A DNA stretch of 64,000 bases from Gyrodactylus bullatarudis (GCA_012064415.1 SSNU01000145.1:111474-175473); one strand, 5' to 3'; positions 24,540-36,043 are shown, counted from the stretch's first letter. The notes: a model not told the origin generated them from the letters alone. A program made the numbers and translations.

Positions 24540-25234
24540 ATTCTCGATGAATTTGGGAATTCATGATTTTTACAAAAATCTCATTTTTTTATCAAGGTAT
24601 GGAAATTTTCGAAAGTTTTTTTGGTAACAGATTCAAAATGTACACTCTTACTGAATTGAGAAAAAAATTCTGAAAAAGAGTTTTTTTGGAGACATTTTAA
24701 ATTTTGAGATGGCGTGATTTTTAAATTTTTTTTAAAATTGGAGTTGAAAATTTTTGTTGATTTCAAGGTCTGAGAAGAATCATTTCAGGATCATCATAAG
24801 ACAAAGAAAATATTTACTCTTATTCATTTTTTTGAAAAAACACTCCATTCACGTGCAAAAGTCTTCGATCATTTCTACTACTTGGAAATTGATAAACTAG
24901 GTTGATCCAAGATCATTTCAAAATTACGGGTTTAGCTTTAGATGAAAATTCTGGTGATTAAAAAACCTAAAGAGAAAAATAAGAATTAAACTGGATTTTA
25001 GAGCTAGTTATGATTTTTACGAAATTCTCAATTTTTTCATTAAACTGAATTTAATCAAGAATTTTTGGAATCTATGTCACAATATAAATGTTGATAAAAT
25101 CATTTTTTTAGGGAAATAATAGCATATTTCTAATCTTGTAGTAGCGCCAAATTCTATTCTTTTGAACAATTAGTAGAAATTTTATGCTGATTGACGATTA
25201 TATTTTTAGATTCACGATCAGTCAAAGAAAACAA
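24540..25234. repeat. Mosaic of palindromic-MITE arms
   Basis: 24540-24600 repeats the leading arm seen at 8256 (CTATTCTCGATGAATTTGGG, then ATTCATGATTTTTACAAAAA). 25015-25160 contains family-1/2-like words (ATTTTTTGGAATC-type, TAGTAGCGCCAAATTC). The arms are unpaired and the stretch has no gene. Confidence 0.5.
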
Positions 25235-25620
25235 ATGAAGCTAATTGATATGGAGTTGGGAATCTATGATTTTTACAGAAACCTCGATATTTCCATCGAG
25301 AATTCGAATTTGTTAAAGATTTTCTGGAATCCTACTCATGTTGCCCACTTTTACCATTTGAAGAAAGAAAATCTGAAAAAAATTATTTTTATGAAAAATT
25401 ATTTCTTAAAAATCAATGAAATTTTGGTAATTCAAAATCTCTCGAAAATGGGGAAATTTTCGATAATTTGACGGTGCTATTCAGCTTTATTATCTAATCT
25501 TAATTCTGAAGATCAACTTTGAGAATTTGAAAATGACCATATTTTTCATAAAAATAATCTTTTTCTTCAAATGGTAAAAGAGGGCAGCCAACTTTATACT
25601 GAATCAGATTTTGTAAATCA
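25235..25620. repeat. Palindromic MITE, family 2, partial copy
   Basis: From AGCTAATTGATATGGAGTTG through TTTACAGAAACCTCGATATT, CATCGAGAATTCGAATTTGT and TTTTACCATTTGAAGAAAG this nearly equals the left arm of the complete element at 37920-38584. Part of the right arm follows (CTTCAAATGGTAAAAGAGGG, 25565-25584). The 95-codon frame over this segment is a by-product of the arm and recurs at 38303-38584. Confidence 0.75.
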
Positions 25621-25777
25621 CCCCCATCATCGTGTGAAAATTGAATTTTTATTTTTTGATAATTTTCCTCACTTGAAAAGCGATGGAATTTTATGATCCC
25701 TGGAAAACTAAACTTGAAATGCTTAAGTTTTACGGTGATAATCGGTTATTCTAAAAATTAGAATTTTCTACAATATG

Positions 25778-26045
25778 TCCTAAACCTTTTTGACATGAAG
25801 ATGAGAATTTACTTTATATTTTTTCCTCGGAAATTTTTATGGATGATTTGAATCAATAATTATTGATGTGCTGATATTCAAGGTCAGTTGAAAAAAAAAA
25901 GTTGAAAACGTGGAAATTTGGTGCATTTTCGAAATTCAGAAAACGGCCCAATTTTGGTCAGGCTGAATTGTTTCAGAAATTTTTTAAAATGTTTATTTCA
26001 TTATGGAATTCGAAAAATAAATTTTTCCTGACTTTCTGAAGAATT
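25778..26045. repeat. Palindromic MITE, family 3, partial
   Basis: TTTTTGACATGAAGATGAGA then CCTCGGAAATTTTTATGG; the other side ends AAATAAATTTTTCCTGACTT then TCTGAAGAA. Internal words (GTGGAAATTTGGTGCATTTT, AACGGCCCAATTTTGGTCAG) match 37255-37320. Confidence 0.6.
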
Positions 26046-26224
26046 CCCTTCCCTTTCTTTTTCTACAGATAGACAAGCCAAAAGACAACATAGTCAGGTA
26101 ACAAGCGAACAGTTTTATAGTCAATCTATGCCTGAAGAACTACTTGGTTCAATTATATATAATTGAGTTTTGTTTCTTGTAAGATTTGTAATACGCCATA
26201 ATTTATTTTCCAACATTAATATCG

Positions 26225-26335
26225 TGAAAGTGGGCCTCATGATCTAGATTACAGAGAATTTTGATTAGTTTCGATTTTTTGATAAAAGAATTAAGAATTC
26301 CATAAAATTCATAAATTCTTATCTTCATATCAACA
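26225..26335. repeat. Family 1 MITE, right arm only
   Basis: GTGGGCCTCATGATCTAGAT, TTTCGATTTTTTGATAAAAG and TTCTTATCTTCATATCAACA correspond to the right arm at 4830-4935. Confidence 0.6.
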
Positions 26336-27019
26336 GGTGTAGATTTATTCTCACCTGATTAGTAAAATGCAAGCTATGATCTTGATATTTAACTTGAGCC
26401 AATTACAAATAGTAGACCAAGAATTGTGTCTAACTTAAATACACCTTGAGCAGATATTAAATCCTTTTTCAACTGAATATTGATCAGTTTCCTCCCATTT
26501 AATGGCATCGATATTCTTAAAAATAATTTCAGTATCAACAGTTGCTAGAAAATCGTCACCCGGAGTTTATAGAAAATAAAGTCAGAAATAGAAGAGAAGT
26601 TAATTCCAAATGTAAGGTTCAGAAACAGTGGGAGTCTGCATAATTTTTTGTTTTTGTAATATAAAATTAATTTTTATTTTCTGGAGAAAAAAAAGAGTTT
26701 TTTTTGTAAAAATAGTAAAGTTTCATGTCAATTTGGTCACATCAAATGCAAAACTTCTTTCGAGGCCACCTACGAAGATCGTTCAACTCTACTTTCGTCA
26801 AGCATCAGATGGCAGACAACATTGAATCATCTAAATTTTGATCGAGATTCTCTTCCAAGGTTAAGCGTCTCCTGACGAAAATTACTAAGAAAAGTTTTCT
26901 ATTTTTTAAGCTAAATGAGGAATAAAAGTACTTGGTCTGTAGATGGTATTTTTATTTTTGCTTAAAATTATTACTTTCAGAATTACTTGTAAATTTTCAT
27001 CCATGAAATACTGACTGTT
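26336..27019. other. Unassigned stretch
   Basis: I see no supportable gene. 26755-26820 has slightly higher G+C (CGAGGCCACCTACGAAGATC) but no recognisable product. Confidence 0.35.
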
Positions 27020-27200
27020 GAGATTCTTATATCAGACGTACGATAAGAAAATCAAAAGATAACCTCAAGAAGGATACAGCGGTGACCAGACATGTGAAAA
27101 CAGGAAAACCCTGACGCTTCAATTTCTAATTTTTCAAAAATGAGAAATTTTTCATCAATCACTTTAAACCAAATCTGTGTGTTCAGAAAAATTACTCTTC
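27020..27200 (+). pseudogene. Penelope-like endonuclease fragment
   Basis: CTTATATCAGACGTACGATA, AAGGATACAGCGGTGACCAG and CCAAATCTGTGTGTTCAGAA match 6205-6415 of the Penelope-like relic in order, with internal deletions and frameshifts. It is a dead fragment of the GIY-YIG region. Confidence 0.75.
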
Positions 27201-29155
27201 ATAAAATAATTTAAGATTTTTGGGTTTTTATCTTTCTATTCTATTCTTTCTATTTGATAAATTTTTTAATGGATATTTGTCAATCCTTTCCCGTCGGTTC
27301 CAATGGTAGATGACAGAATAGTTGAAATTTACTCCATTGGTTTTAAAATATACCTTGGAGTAGCGAAAATTCGAGAAAAATTACGGAATTTTAGACTTGT
27401 ACGAAGTTTCCAAAACCGCCTTTCGATATGATAAAATTAATTTTCGAGTATTTCCCATCAAATATTTATATTTCTGTATTAAAAATGAACAAAACTATGA
27501 AAGATTTTAAATAAAAAACGTTGTATAATGTTTTATTTTCGAATTCAAATTATTTCTTCAAAAAAAGTTGTAAAAATGATTCAAATTTTAATAAATTATT
27601 TTTCCTGAATATAACAATTCCCTTGGGTCAGAGAACGTTTTTTTTTATTTTCTAAGCTAACCGTAGTGATTGTTTTTTCAACATCAAGTCTCTGGGCTGA
27701 TAGAGAATCTTCTGAATTGTCAAAATTTATATTCCACAATCAATATAAACCATATTATCTTCTTTCTGTCTTTTCCTGATGAAGAACAATATCTTTAAAC
27801 ATATGGAAGGAAAAAAGGAATGCTAGCTTCTATCAAATAGATAACAGCAAGTGTATCCTCTTCCACCATACAAAGAATAAAGGAATCACAAGTGTATGAT
27901 TGTTTAAAACTTGATGAATTCGAGATGTTTCTTAATAAAGTGTCAGAAATATTGGATCATTCGAGATCTTATTTAAACTAATTTTATTTCTCTAAAGTTT
28001 AATCGGTAACAATCAGGTTTCACTTTTTCCATAATTCAGCTAGAATCTTATCAAGCAGATTAGATTGTATTCAGAAATACAATTTCAATGGTTTCTTACA
28101 TGAAAATATTGGAAATTTGTTGTGCTCGAATTTCATTGGTTAGCTTTTCGTCTCCCTATTGGTTGAAGATATTTATGCTTCAGGTGTGAGGCATGATTTC
28201 TAACACTAACTTCAGAGACTGGTAAATTCTGACATTTCTATGTTGGAATCTTTTCTATATATTGAAAGCAGTAACCATTGTAATAGGATATAGTAATAAT
28301 TTTTTTCTATATGCTCTCTCAAGAAAGTATATTTTCATCAATATCGAAAAGTTCACTTAGAACTGCGCTTCAAGGAGAAACTTAATGAGAATTTTTACCG
28401 GAAATCCTGATAGAAATTTCCTCGGGATATGAATTTTTATTTTCAATCTACTCACAATTATTGTGTATTTAAAATATTTCGTTTCGTTAAAAAAATTCCC
28501 ATGAATGGATAACGGATGAGTGATCACGTAAATCTTTATTTAAATTAGAGAAGCCATTGGATTTCGTTTGATTTCAGTGAAGCAAACATATCCCAGATGA
28601 ATAGTACTAAGGATTCTGTAACATCTTGAAAAACATTGAAAAAACAACCGTTAGAGATGTATTTTGAATTACAGCATTTGAAGCTACAGTTGAAATGAAG
28701 ATATTATTTTACTATTCAAAAAAACTCAAGACTGTTGTTAGAAGAAAATAGATTTCCAAAAAAATTCAATCTAACGATTATTTGGTTGTTTTTTGACAAT
28801 GAATGAGAAATCAAGATCAAGAAAGGAACCAATCAGCTTCATTCATTTTCTGTTCACACTTTTTTACTCAATTTTACTATAGACAAGGACGAGCTGTTTT
28901 CATTCAGTAAACCAATCAGAGTTGAACGTTAGATTTAGCAAAAGATTTCAGAAACCTAAAACTTTCTCATTGTCTATTTAGAAATATGTAAGAAAATATA
29001 TTTAGAACCAAAAAAATAATAAAATTTACAATTTACAAGGAAATACAGTATAACTTGAACAATATAAGAGTCATGAATGGAAATAGGAATATTATGTAAG
29101 CTGAAAAAACACCAAAAACTCTTTAATAAATAGCAACAGTGAAGAGAAAAAGGTG
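27201..29155. other. Unassigned AT-rich stretch
   Basis: No gene can be supported. The last 60 bp (29095-29155) are the 3' UTR end of the Penelope-like fragment that follows. Confidence 0.4.
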
Positions 29156-29290
29156 AAAAGGCTCACATAGGCCATGGTAGTTGAAGGTTAAACGAATAAT
29201 TCTTTTGAACACACAAATTAGGTTTATACATGTTGATGAAGAATTTCTCCTTCACCCATCAATCCGTGCTCTCATCCCCTGGGTTCTATT
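29156..29290 (-). pseudogene. Penelope-like element 3' end, fragment
   Basis: On the minus strand GTTTTTGGTGTTTTTTCAGC and the upstream GAAGGAGAAATTCTTCATCA with ACCTAATTTGTGTGTTCAAA match the C-terminal coding tail and 3' terminus of the copies at 6005-6500 and 12945-13145. It is 5'-truncated. Confidence 0.65.
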
Positions 29291-29633
29291 TATCCAAATT
29301 ACATTTTATTGATTTTTTCAAAATTTCACTATTTTTCACATTTATTCGCAAGATTTTAAAATAGGTAACACATGTTCTTTTGAATGGTATAAATTTTACA
29401 TGTTCAAATTGAGTGTTTTTATGAATTTGTATTTTTTAATTTTCCCAAATTATACCAAAACCTAGTAAGATAGGAAACTTCTGAGCACAGATTCGGAATC
29501 CGTACAAAATTTTATATCTCTTAAAGTTTATAAAGATATTTTTTTTATTTTACCACTGGGCGGTCGACATTAGATAAAGAATTCGAATTCGTCAAGCCAC
29601 TGAAATTCTTCTTCATATTTCGGTGGCGATTGA
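29291..29633. other. Unassigned stretch with a faint transposon-terminus resemblance
   Basis: CTGAGCACAGATTCGGAATC then CGTACAAAATTTTA (29483-29515) resembles the CTGAGACCAGATTTGGAATC block of the terminal repeat at 35437-35475. This is a weak, single-block match. Confidence 0.3.
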
Positions 29634-29834
29634 CATATATGTCCATTTTCCAATTTTTTGGAACCTTCATAACTCTACCAGTTTGATAGGATTCTGGATC
29701 AATTAAAGTTTAAATTGAAGCCCACAATGTGAACTTGCATTAGTAATATTTTTGGCCAAATAACTTGGTATCTTCATAGATAAATTTTGGTTTTTATAAA
29801 AATTGTGAAATAGTCTCGGCACTGAAAGGGTTAA
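29634..29834 (-). repeat. Dispersed repeat, inverted copy of 22557-22737
   Basis: GAACCTTCATAACTCTACCA, GTTTGATAGGATTCTGGATC and CCCACAATGTGAACTTGCAT are exact reverse complements of words at 22605-22695. Confidence 0.8.
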
Positions 29835-32550
29835 CTAGGGTTTAGAATATGTCGTGGATGAAAAAAGAATCGTAATCTCAATTTCTAGTGGCCAGTATAC
29901 TGAAACTGCTTTTGTGATGTTGTAAAATTATTCCAAGAAACCTTGCTTAATTGTATATCTTACTGCTTCTAAAACATTTTTTTTGCAATTTCCACGATTT
30001 AACTACCAACAACTGCATCAGCCGTATTTTTATTAGTAACTTTGTCGAATTAATCTAATTAATTGATTTGAAATAAAATCTTTAGAATAAGAAGGTCAGT
30101 TTTCTTCATCTGAGCAATATGTCTTTGCCTGTTCGATTTATTAATAGGATACATTCCTTGATGATATACAATAGAGCACCGCTTTTGTTCTTAAGATATT
30201 TATTCACACGCAAGAATATTCAGGCTACAATGATGAGCTAAAACTTTGTGGGAATATATCTAGATCAGGACACATAATTATATTTTTAGATACATTGTAC
30301 CTGAAAAGCTGTTTGGCTCAGTGTGTATTCTACTCATCAACAGATTGAATCAATTTTTGCAGGTACAGAGTTCGAATCTTCTGCGCGGTAGAATTTGAAA
30401 TTATTTACCATCTTAGTTTACAGCAAAAATTTTAGCATTATTCAATTTTGCAAATTTTCAATTTCTATCCTTGGTCAGAATTTGCGTAGGCTCTTCAAGA
30501 GAATTCGATTGATGTATGGTCCAAAATCTATTCATGAACTGGTTGCAGTAGAAACTATGATTTTGTATTAAAATTAACGTGATGAAAAATTTACTGATTT
30601 AAATTTCGGCCATTTTTCTCATGACAGAAGCTAAAATATTTTTCTCCAAGTCATTTTCAATTACTACTAGAATCGATTAAAATCTTAATTTTGAGCCGTT
30701 TGAATGTAATTTTAAATAAAAATAAAGGTTCTTGAGGTAGTTTTAATTAGCACTGCATATTCCAGTAGAGAATTCCGATTAATTTGGGATTTAACAAATT
30801 CGCATTGCAGTCGAAACATTGTTCGGAAAAAAAAAAATTTGACTGGCCCTAATAGATAATAATCTGTGGATACACTTTATAACTGTTTCTGGTTGAATAA
30901 ATTATAAATTGGCTAGCAGAATTGTGATTAAATCGAGATTCTGTTATGAAATTGTTGTTTCTCCGGTATAACCTCTCTTATGGGTTTATTCCTCAATTTT
31001 CCCACGATAATCGGCTAACATGGATCTCAATAATCTAGCATGAGAATTTAAACCGAAAATCAATTAGTTCAACTTTTTCAAATCAAAATTTGGGTTTTCA
31101 AAGTCAGACAACTAGCGCTACTCTGTTTTATATGATAAAGCAAAACAATAAAACTTCCTTCCAGAGTTGAATGATTGTCTCAAGAAAAGAATGGGAGGAT
31201 ATTTCCGAATTATTTCTTCTTGAGAAGAATAGGAGAAGCAATGTGAAAGAATTGCTCCAGTCCACTTGTTTGTTTCCCAATGTAAAAATGCAAATGTAGA
31301 TTTCTACTCACGAAATGTTTGGGTAAGAAACCGGAATAGAGAAAAGTAAAGTAAGTTTTATTTTACTGGAAATGTTTGATATTCGACACAATTTATATAA
31401 ATCAGAGAGCGATTCTATGATAATCCAGGGACACTTAGATTTTTATCCAAATATGATTGATTAGAAGCTGGGAATTCTCTTTTTATTCATGATCGAAATT
31501 AACTCCTTAAGAGGTCTTAAAATAGGTTGATAACGTAAATGCAATTGGTCTCCAAAACCAACTTTTAGTTTAAAAGATATTGCTCCAAAATACGACCACC
31601 ATGTCCAACTGCTACGGGTTTGATTTCTTTTCTTCGATCGCTGTAAGAGGGGTCTTTCTTAAATAAAAATTCATAGGGGTTAATAAATTATTATTCTCAG
31701 TTTCTTTAAAATAAAATTATGGTGTGATAAAGTTACCTATCCAACACAAATAAACAGGATTGAATAGACGAACCAATAATTACCATTTGGTTGAAGAGAA
31801 TAATTTCTCCAGTCAATGAGCATATCAAAAACTACCGGTCATGGCTCAAAGTGTTGAGACATTGAGATTTCAATCCTTTAGTCTTTAATTATCTTAGATT
31901 TGAGGACTCACACATCTTGTCTTAGAGATAGGACTCAGTTTATTACTCGATTCTAGACTCATGAGGAAGGTTTAAGAATAAGTAAATAATAAGTGCTAAA
32001 CGTTTTACTTCGCCAGGTCTCATCAGACTTAATCTCCCGGACTAAATTTATATTTCTCTCCTTTCATTGGTTCAAAGGTTTGCTGCTCACTGAGGGGGAC
32101 GAGGTAAAAATCCTGTTTCTAGACGGCTTTACTTTTGTTTCTTCTCCAGGCTTGGGCCCTCTTTGCACTTTAGGAATCTATTTATTAGTAACTGCCCGTT
32201 TGCGTCTAATTGCTTGATTCATTTTCAAAGAGTCAGTTTATCTATAACTAACCTAACTATATCAAGTGTAAATATTCAATTTGATCTGTTACGTTAACAA
32301 AATCAAGAGAATGAGAATTAAAACATTGAATGTTTAAATATTAATAAAGACCAGTTAAAATCATTGGAAATTTACAACGTCAGACTGAGAGGCAGAAATT
32401 TAAATAATTAAATAATCATTGCTTGTTAGACGGATCAAATCAGAATCAGATGGCACAGAAATAATACAGCCAGACTATCCGATACTGGCGGGAGAGTTAA
32501 AAAAATACGAACAAGAATTATTCCTTTCATCAAATTTTGGCATACTCAAG
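29835..32550. other. Long stretch without a supportable gene
   Basis: Around 30312-30390 TTTGGCTCAGTGTGTA and, 48 bp on, GAGTTCGAATCTTCTGCG resemble A- and B-box promoter words of a tRNA-derived repeat. No acceptor or anticodon stem pairs, so I do not call a tRNA. The frame at 31993-32217 is more G+C-rich than its surroundings and hydrophobic, but I cannot recognise it. Confidence 0.35.
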
Positions 32551-32555
32551 CTACT

Positions 32556-32600
32556 TAATATGAAGATGGGAATTTATGATTTTTATAGAATTATTGAATC
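32556..32600 (+). repeat. Family 1 MITE, left arm stub
   Basis: ACTTAATATGAAGATGGGAA then TTTATGATTTTTATAGAATT is the family-1 arm. It is cut at 32600 by the IS630/Tc1-like element that starts at 32603, so the MITE is the older insertion. Confidence 0.6.
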
Positions 32601-32655
32601 TATACCTTTTGCAAGTCATTTTGAGAGAAAGTGTTGAAGAAACTGCTAGATAATA

Positions 32656-33245
32656 ACACTGTGTGTCAAAAAAAAATTTCCAAAAAAGTAATAGGGTATG
32701 ATCCATATGTTTTTGATCCAAAATTTCACGCTGATTCCAAATCTGGTCTCAGAATTTAAAAGTTGGGTTCAGTTTGGGAGATATTGAAGAAAATTGAAAA
32801 ATGAGAATTTTAGGAAAATTGAGAGTAATTTTTCGATTAAATTAATTTGAAAAAGCAATTAAACCTAAATATAATTAGGCTCATTATGTAGAGCAATTAA
32901 TTCTGCGTCGATTGGTATATAGATCAATGTCGCACCTACTCAGAACTGGCGAAAATTTTAAATAAGAACTTCAAAGGGTAGAAAAAATCATCGAAAAAAT
33001 CCATTAAAATTTACATTTAACAGAGACTCACGGCTTTAAAAAAATGAAATTTCATATTTTTCTTCAAGATTCTAGACTGAAATTTTTCGCTCTTTCGATT
33101 GAGCATACTTAAAAAGAAATTGGATTTCATCTTCTGGGTCAAATTGATCAGTTTTTATGTCCCGTTTTGTAATGGAAAATTAAAAAAAAATTGCATGCCT
33201 TTTTTGTAGCCAATCAGAATAGAGAACGTCGAAATAACCAATCAC
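32656..33245 (+). repeat. Left terminal inverted repeat (590 bp)
   Basis: Exact-looking inverse of 34946-35535. It contains AT-rich blocks such as ATTCTGCGTCGATTGGTATA and CGATTGAGCATACTTAAAAA and ends inward at AACCAATCAC. A repeat this long is unusual for Tc1/mariner-type elements. Confidence 0.9.
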
Positions 33246-33269
33246 AGCTCTGTATGAATAAAATAAACT

Positions 33270-34863
33270 TTATTTTTTACATATGATCCAACTAAAATCT
33301 GATAGGCAATGAACAATATTATCATCTTTATATCTTTCTTCGATAAACTCCATGTCTTGATGGAATTTTTCACCCTGTTCGTCTGATAATGCGCCTAAAG
33401 GGCCTTCAGGAAAAAGATCAATATGGTATTTGAAAAAGTGTAGTTTCAAATTCATTAGACATCCCAAGTTTTCATAAGAATTGATAAGCTCATTCAAGAT
33501 ATCCATTTCATTATCTGCACGATTATTTCCCAGGAAATTAATACAAACATTTTTAAAAGCGTTCCAACTTCTTAATTCATTTTCATTTAAATAGAGATCA
33601 AAGATATGATCATTCATGAGATCTCTTATATCTGGACCTTTCATGATTCCTTCATTGATTTTGGCACTCGATAGATAATAGAATTTTTCTCTCAAGTAGT
33701 TCATTGCATCTGATTCTGTTGAACATAAACGTTTGATGAACTGTTTAAATATTCCTAGTTTCAAATGCAAAGGAGGAAGAATAATATTCTCTGCATTGAT
33801 TAAAGGTGGTTTAATTCTATTGAAATTGATGGAGTAATCTCTCTCTGGTGGTAAATGGTCAGGTAAGTAATGATATTGTCTTTGTCGAGAATTCCAAAGA
33901 CATTTATAGCAAGGAAAGCTAGTGTTTCCTAATTGTAAACCACAGAGAAGAGCAATAACTTGAAAGTCTGCGACTACTTTCAATTCCAGCTCATAATAAT
34001 AGATTTTCCGTAAAATTAATTCCAAGGATTCATATGTTTCAGTGAGCTTTCTTGAATAGGCTATTGGAACAGTGGGATGAGAATTGTTGTTACTAATGAG
34101 GACACATTTAAGACTTATACTGTTAGAATCAATGAAAAGTCTTTCGTCTTGTAAGACGAATTCAAATCCGAGAGATGAATAAAGTCCTCTAATATCTGTA
34201 CAATATGCCAAGTTATTCTCTTCTTTGAAGTATTTCCAAAATTCTTCATCACGATTTCTGTACCTTGAGACGCAAATACGACCTGACTGCAAATTTGAAT
34301 TCATTAGTTGAGATAATTCGATCGCATTTCTCTTCGACAGAAGCAGTTTTCTAACTATATAATCCATGAGAGGCTGGTCCATATAGAGGTTTGGAGCTGG
34401 TCGGATATTTTCCCCATTAACATTATCGACACCAGGACTTTCTTCATTTTCTTCTATAACTAGTTGTTGAGGCCGTTCTCGATAAAAGTCTCTACTAGTA
34501 CGAAGATTTTGTGGATATATCTAAAAACTTAAAAAAAAATCTTACATGTTTGGCAGGAGTTCTACCTATTAAAACTCGAGTTAAACAGAAATAACATTCC
34601 TCTTCATGATTAAATGGCTCACACCAAAGCTTGATCTTATTCCTGGCAGAGTTGTTATGAGGATTCTGAACTTTGGAATAACAGGGAATACAAGCTTTTG
34701 TCGGAGTAAAATTCCGGTTGAATGGAAAGTTATAACTGAAATAGCCATTTATAACTAATTGGAAATCATCAGTTATTGGCATCATATTCTTCTGTCCGAA
34801 ATAATAACCACATATGTAACAGAATTTTGTAATATCATTTCTGCATTCAAAATTCCGGTTCAT
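33270..34863 (-). CDS. Putative DDE-type transposase of the SDEQGE-F-HQ family, two exons
   Basis: Exon 1 is 34863-34546 and exon 2 is 34520-33270, joined in phase 0 across a 25-nt intron (34545-34521, GTAAGA...TTTTTAG). The product is 522 aa. Exon 1 has a Cys-rich N-terminus: CYICGYYF, then ACIPCYSKV, then ECYFCLT, likely zinc-binding. The core (numbered from the Met at 34382) shows RLFIDS (Asp85), VADFQV (Asp139), a CYKC pair at 158-161, LPPLHLKLG (202-210), FLGNNRAD (283-290) and ALSDEQGEKFHQD (331-343). These blocks occur in the same order in large uncharacterised families in arthropods, cnidarians and molluscs. Asp85, Asp139 and Glu335 or Glu338 would fit an RNase-H triad; this is inference. 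No frame damage is seen. The stop codon lies within an AATAAA signal. The transposase role rests on the surrounding terminal repeats, not on a demonstrated homologue. Confidence 0.85.
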
Positions 34864-34985
34864 GAATATTTGGAAACGTTACGTGATAGGAATGAAATTT
34901 TTGATTACTAATCAAAAATATTGCATGACTCACTGAATGGTAAACGTGATTGGTTATTTCGACGTTCTCTATTCTGATTGGCTAC
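34864..34985 (-). promoter_or_regulatory. Putative promoter at the inner edge of the right terminal repeat
   Basis: Two inverted CCAAT boxes (ATTGG at 34949-34953 and 34977-34981, i.e. ACCAATCAC and GCCAATCAG on the coding strand) lie about 85 and 115 bp upstream of the transposase start. Both are inside the repeat. The left repeat carries the same boxes, so either end could recruit transcription. The function is inferred from motif and position only. Confidence 0.4.
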
Positions 34986-35535
34986 AAAAAAGGCATGCAA
35001 TTTTTTTTTAATTTTCCATTACAAAACGGGACATAAAAACTGATCAATTTGACCCAGAAGATGAAATCCAATTTCTTTTTAAGTATGCTCAATCGAAAGA
35101 GCGAAAAATTTCAGTCTAGAATCTTGAAGAAAAATATGAAATTTCATTTTTTTAAAGCCGTGAGTCTCTGTTAAATGTAAATTTTAATGGATTTTTTCGA
35201 TGATTTTTTCTACCCTTTGAAGTTCTTATTTAAAATTTTCGCCAGTTCTGAGTAGGTGCGACATTGATCTATATACCAATCGACGCAGAATTAATTGCTC
35301 TACATAATGAGCCTAATTATATTTAGGTTTAATTGCTTTTTCAAATTAATTTAATCGAAAAATTACTCTCAATTTTCCTAAAATTCTCATTTTTCAATTT
35401 TCTTCAATATCTCCCAAACTGAACCCAACTTTTAAATTCTGAGACCAGATTTGGAATCAGCGTGAAATTTTGGATCAAAAACATATGGATCATACCCTAT
35501 TACTTTTTTGGAAATTTTTTTTTGACACACAGTGT
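34946..35535 (-). repeat. Right terminal inverted repeat (590 bp)
   Basis: Inverse of 32656-33245 with no difference found by eye. The outer tip is GACACACAGTGT followed by TA. Confidence 0.9.
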
Positions 35536-35717
35536 TATTGCTTTCATCATAAAGATATACAAAATGGAGTATAAAAGTAATGTAATCATATAGAAGTGTA
35601 TGTACAACAGTCCATCCTGATGTATAATTAATGGTATGACGGATTAATAAACAGTACTGTGACTAAAAAATAACTCAAATCAAAAAGAAAGTTTATAATT
35701 CAATTCGAGAGCATTAT

Positions 35718-36043
35718 TTATTCTATTAAACCTTGTTTATTCATTATAATAGGAAAATATTTTTCAATATGTACGGCACATTGAGAAATTTTAGCGGGGG
35801 ATATCTGTCGTATAGCTTGTTCAGCCCCAATTTCTAAAATTCTCATGTTGTATTCACATTTGGAAGATAACCTCCAATTCTTGAATTATCAATAATGTCC
35901 CCCCTCTTGGTAGGGGTAAATCATTTTCAGTACGAACGCAACGGTAGGATGTGGAATAAGGAACATCAGACATCTTGGCATATTCCCTCCAGTTACCACC
36001 GTTCCTATACAAGGCCAAAACTTTTTTTCTCACATTCTCATCA
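35718..36043 (-). pseudogene. IS630/Tc1-like transposase, internally deleted
   Basis: Minus strand. The first block (36036-35890) reads NVRKKVLALYRN then GGNWREYAKMSDVPYSTSYR and CVRTEN, a helix-turn-helix with the G-DW-x-A...TAYRW pattern of IS630/Tc1-type DNA-binding domains. After a frameshift near 35880 a second block reads ILEIGAEQAIRQISPAKISQ then CAVHIEKYFP, which resembles the C-terminal helix that follows the DDE_3 domain. The whole catalytic centre between them is missing. It is a deletion derivative, explaining the size of the outer element at 32603-36262. Family placement is by pattern recognition. Confidence 0.65.

Larger units (their letters stand above)
32656..35535 (-). mobile_element. 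Complete DNA transposon with 590-bp terminal inverted repeats
   Basis: The tips are ACACTGTGTGTC and GACACACAGTGT, flanked by TA on both sides (32654-32655, 35536-35537), consistent with a 2-bp TA target duplication. The terminal repeats span 32656-33245 and 34946-35535, exactly 590 bp each; read side by side I find no difference between them. Between them are only 1.7 kb holding one gene (33270-34863, minus strand). Only 24 bp separate the stop codon from the left repeat, and 82 bp separate the start codon from the right repeat. Identical arms mean a recent insertion or gene conversion. Diverged arms occur at 17752-18297 and 39885-40325, and a decayed gene copy lies at 63604-63834. By TA duplication and D/D/E-like motifs it is a cut-and-paste element; its superfamily is not one I can name with confidence. 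Confidence 0.9.

Noticed and set aside
25184..25471. 95-codon open frame
   Set aside because: It is the translated arm of a palindromic MITE and recurs, inverted, at 38303-38584.
31993..32217. 74-codon hydrophobic frame in a G+C-richer patch
   Set aside because: No family, no splice or neighbour evidence; the CGCCAGGTCT-ATCA word at its start also occurs at 56706, suggesting repeat DNA.
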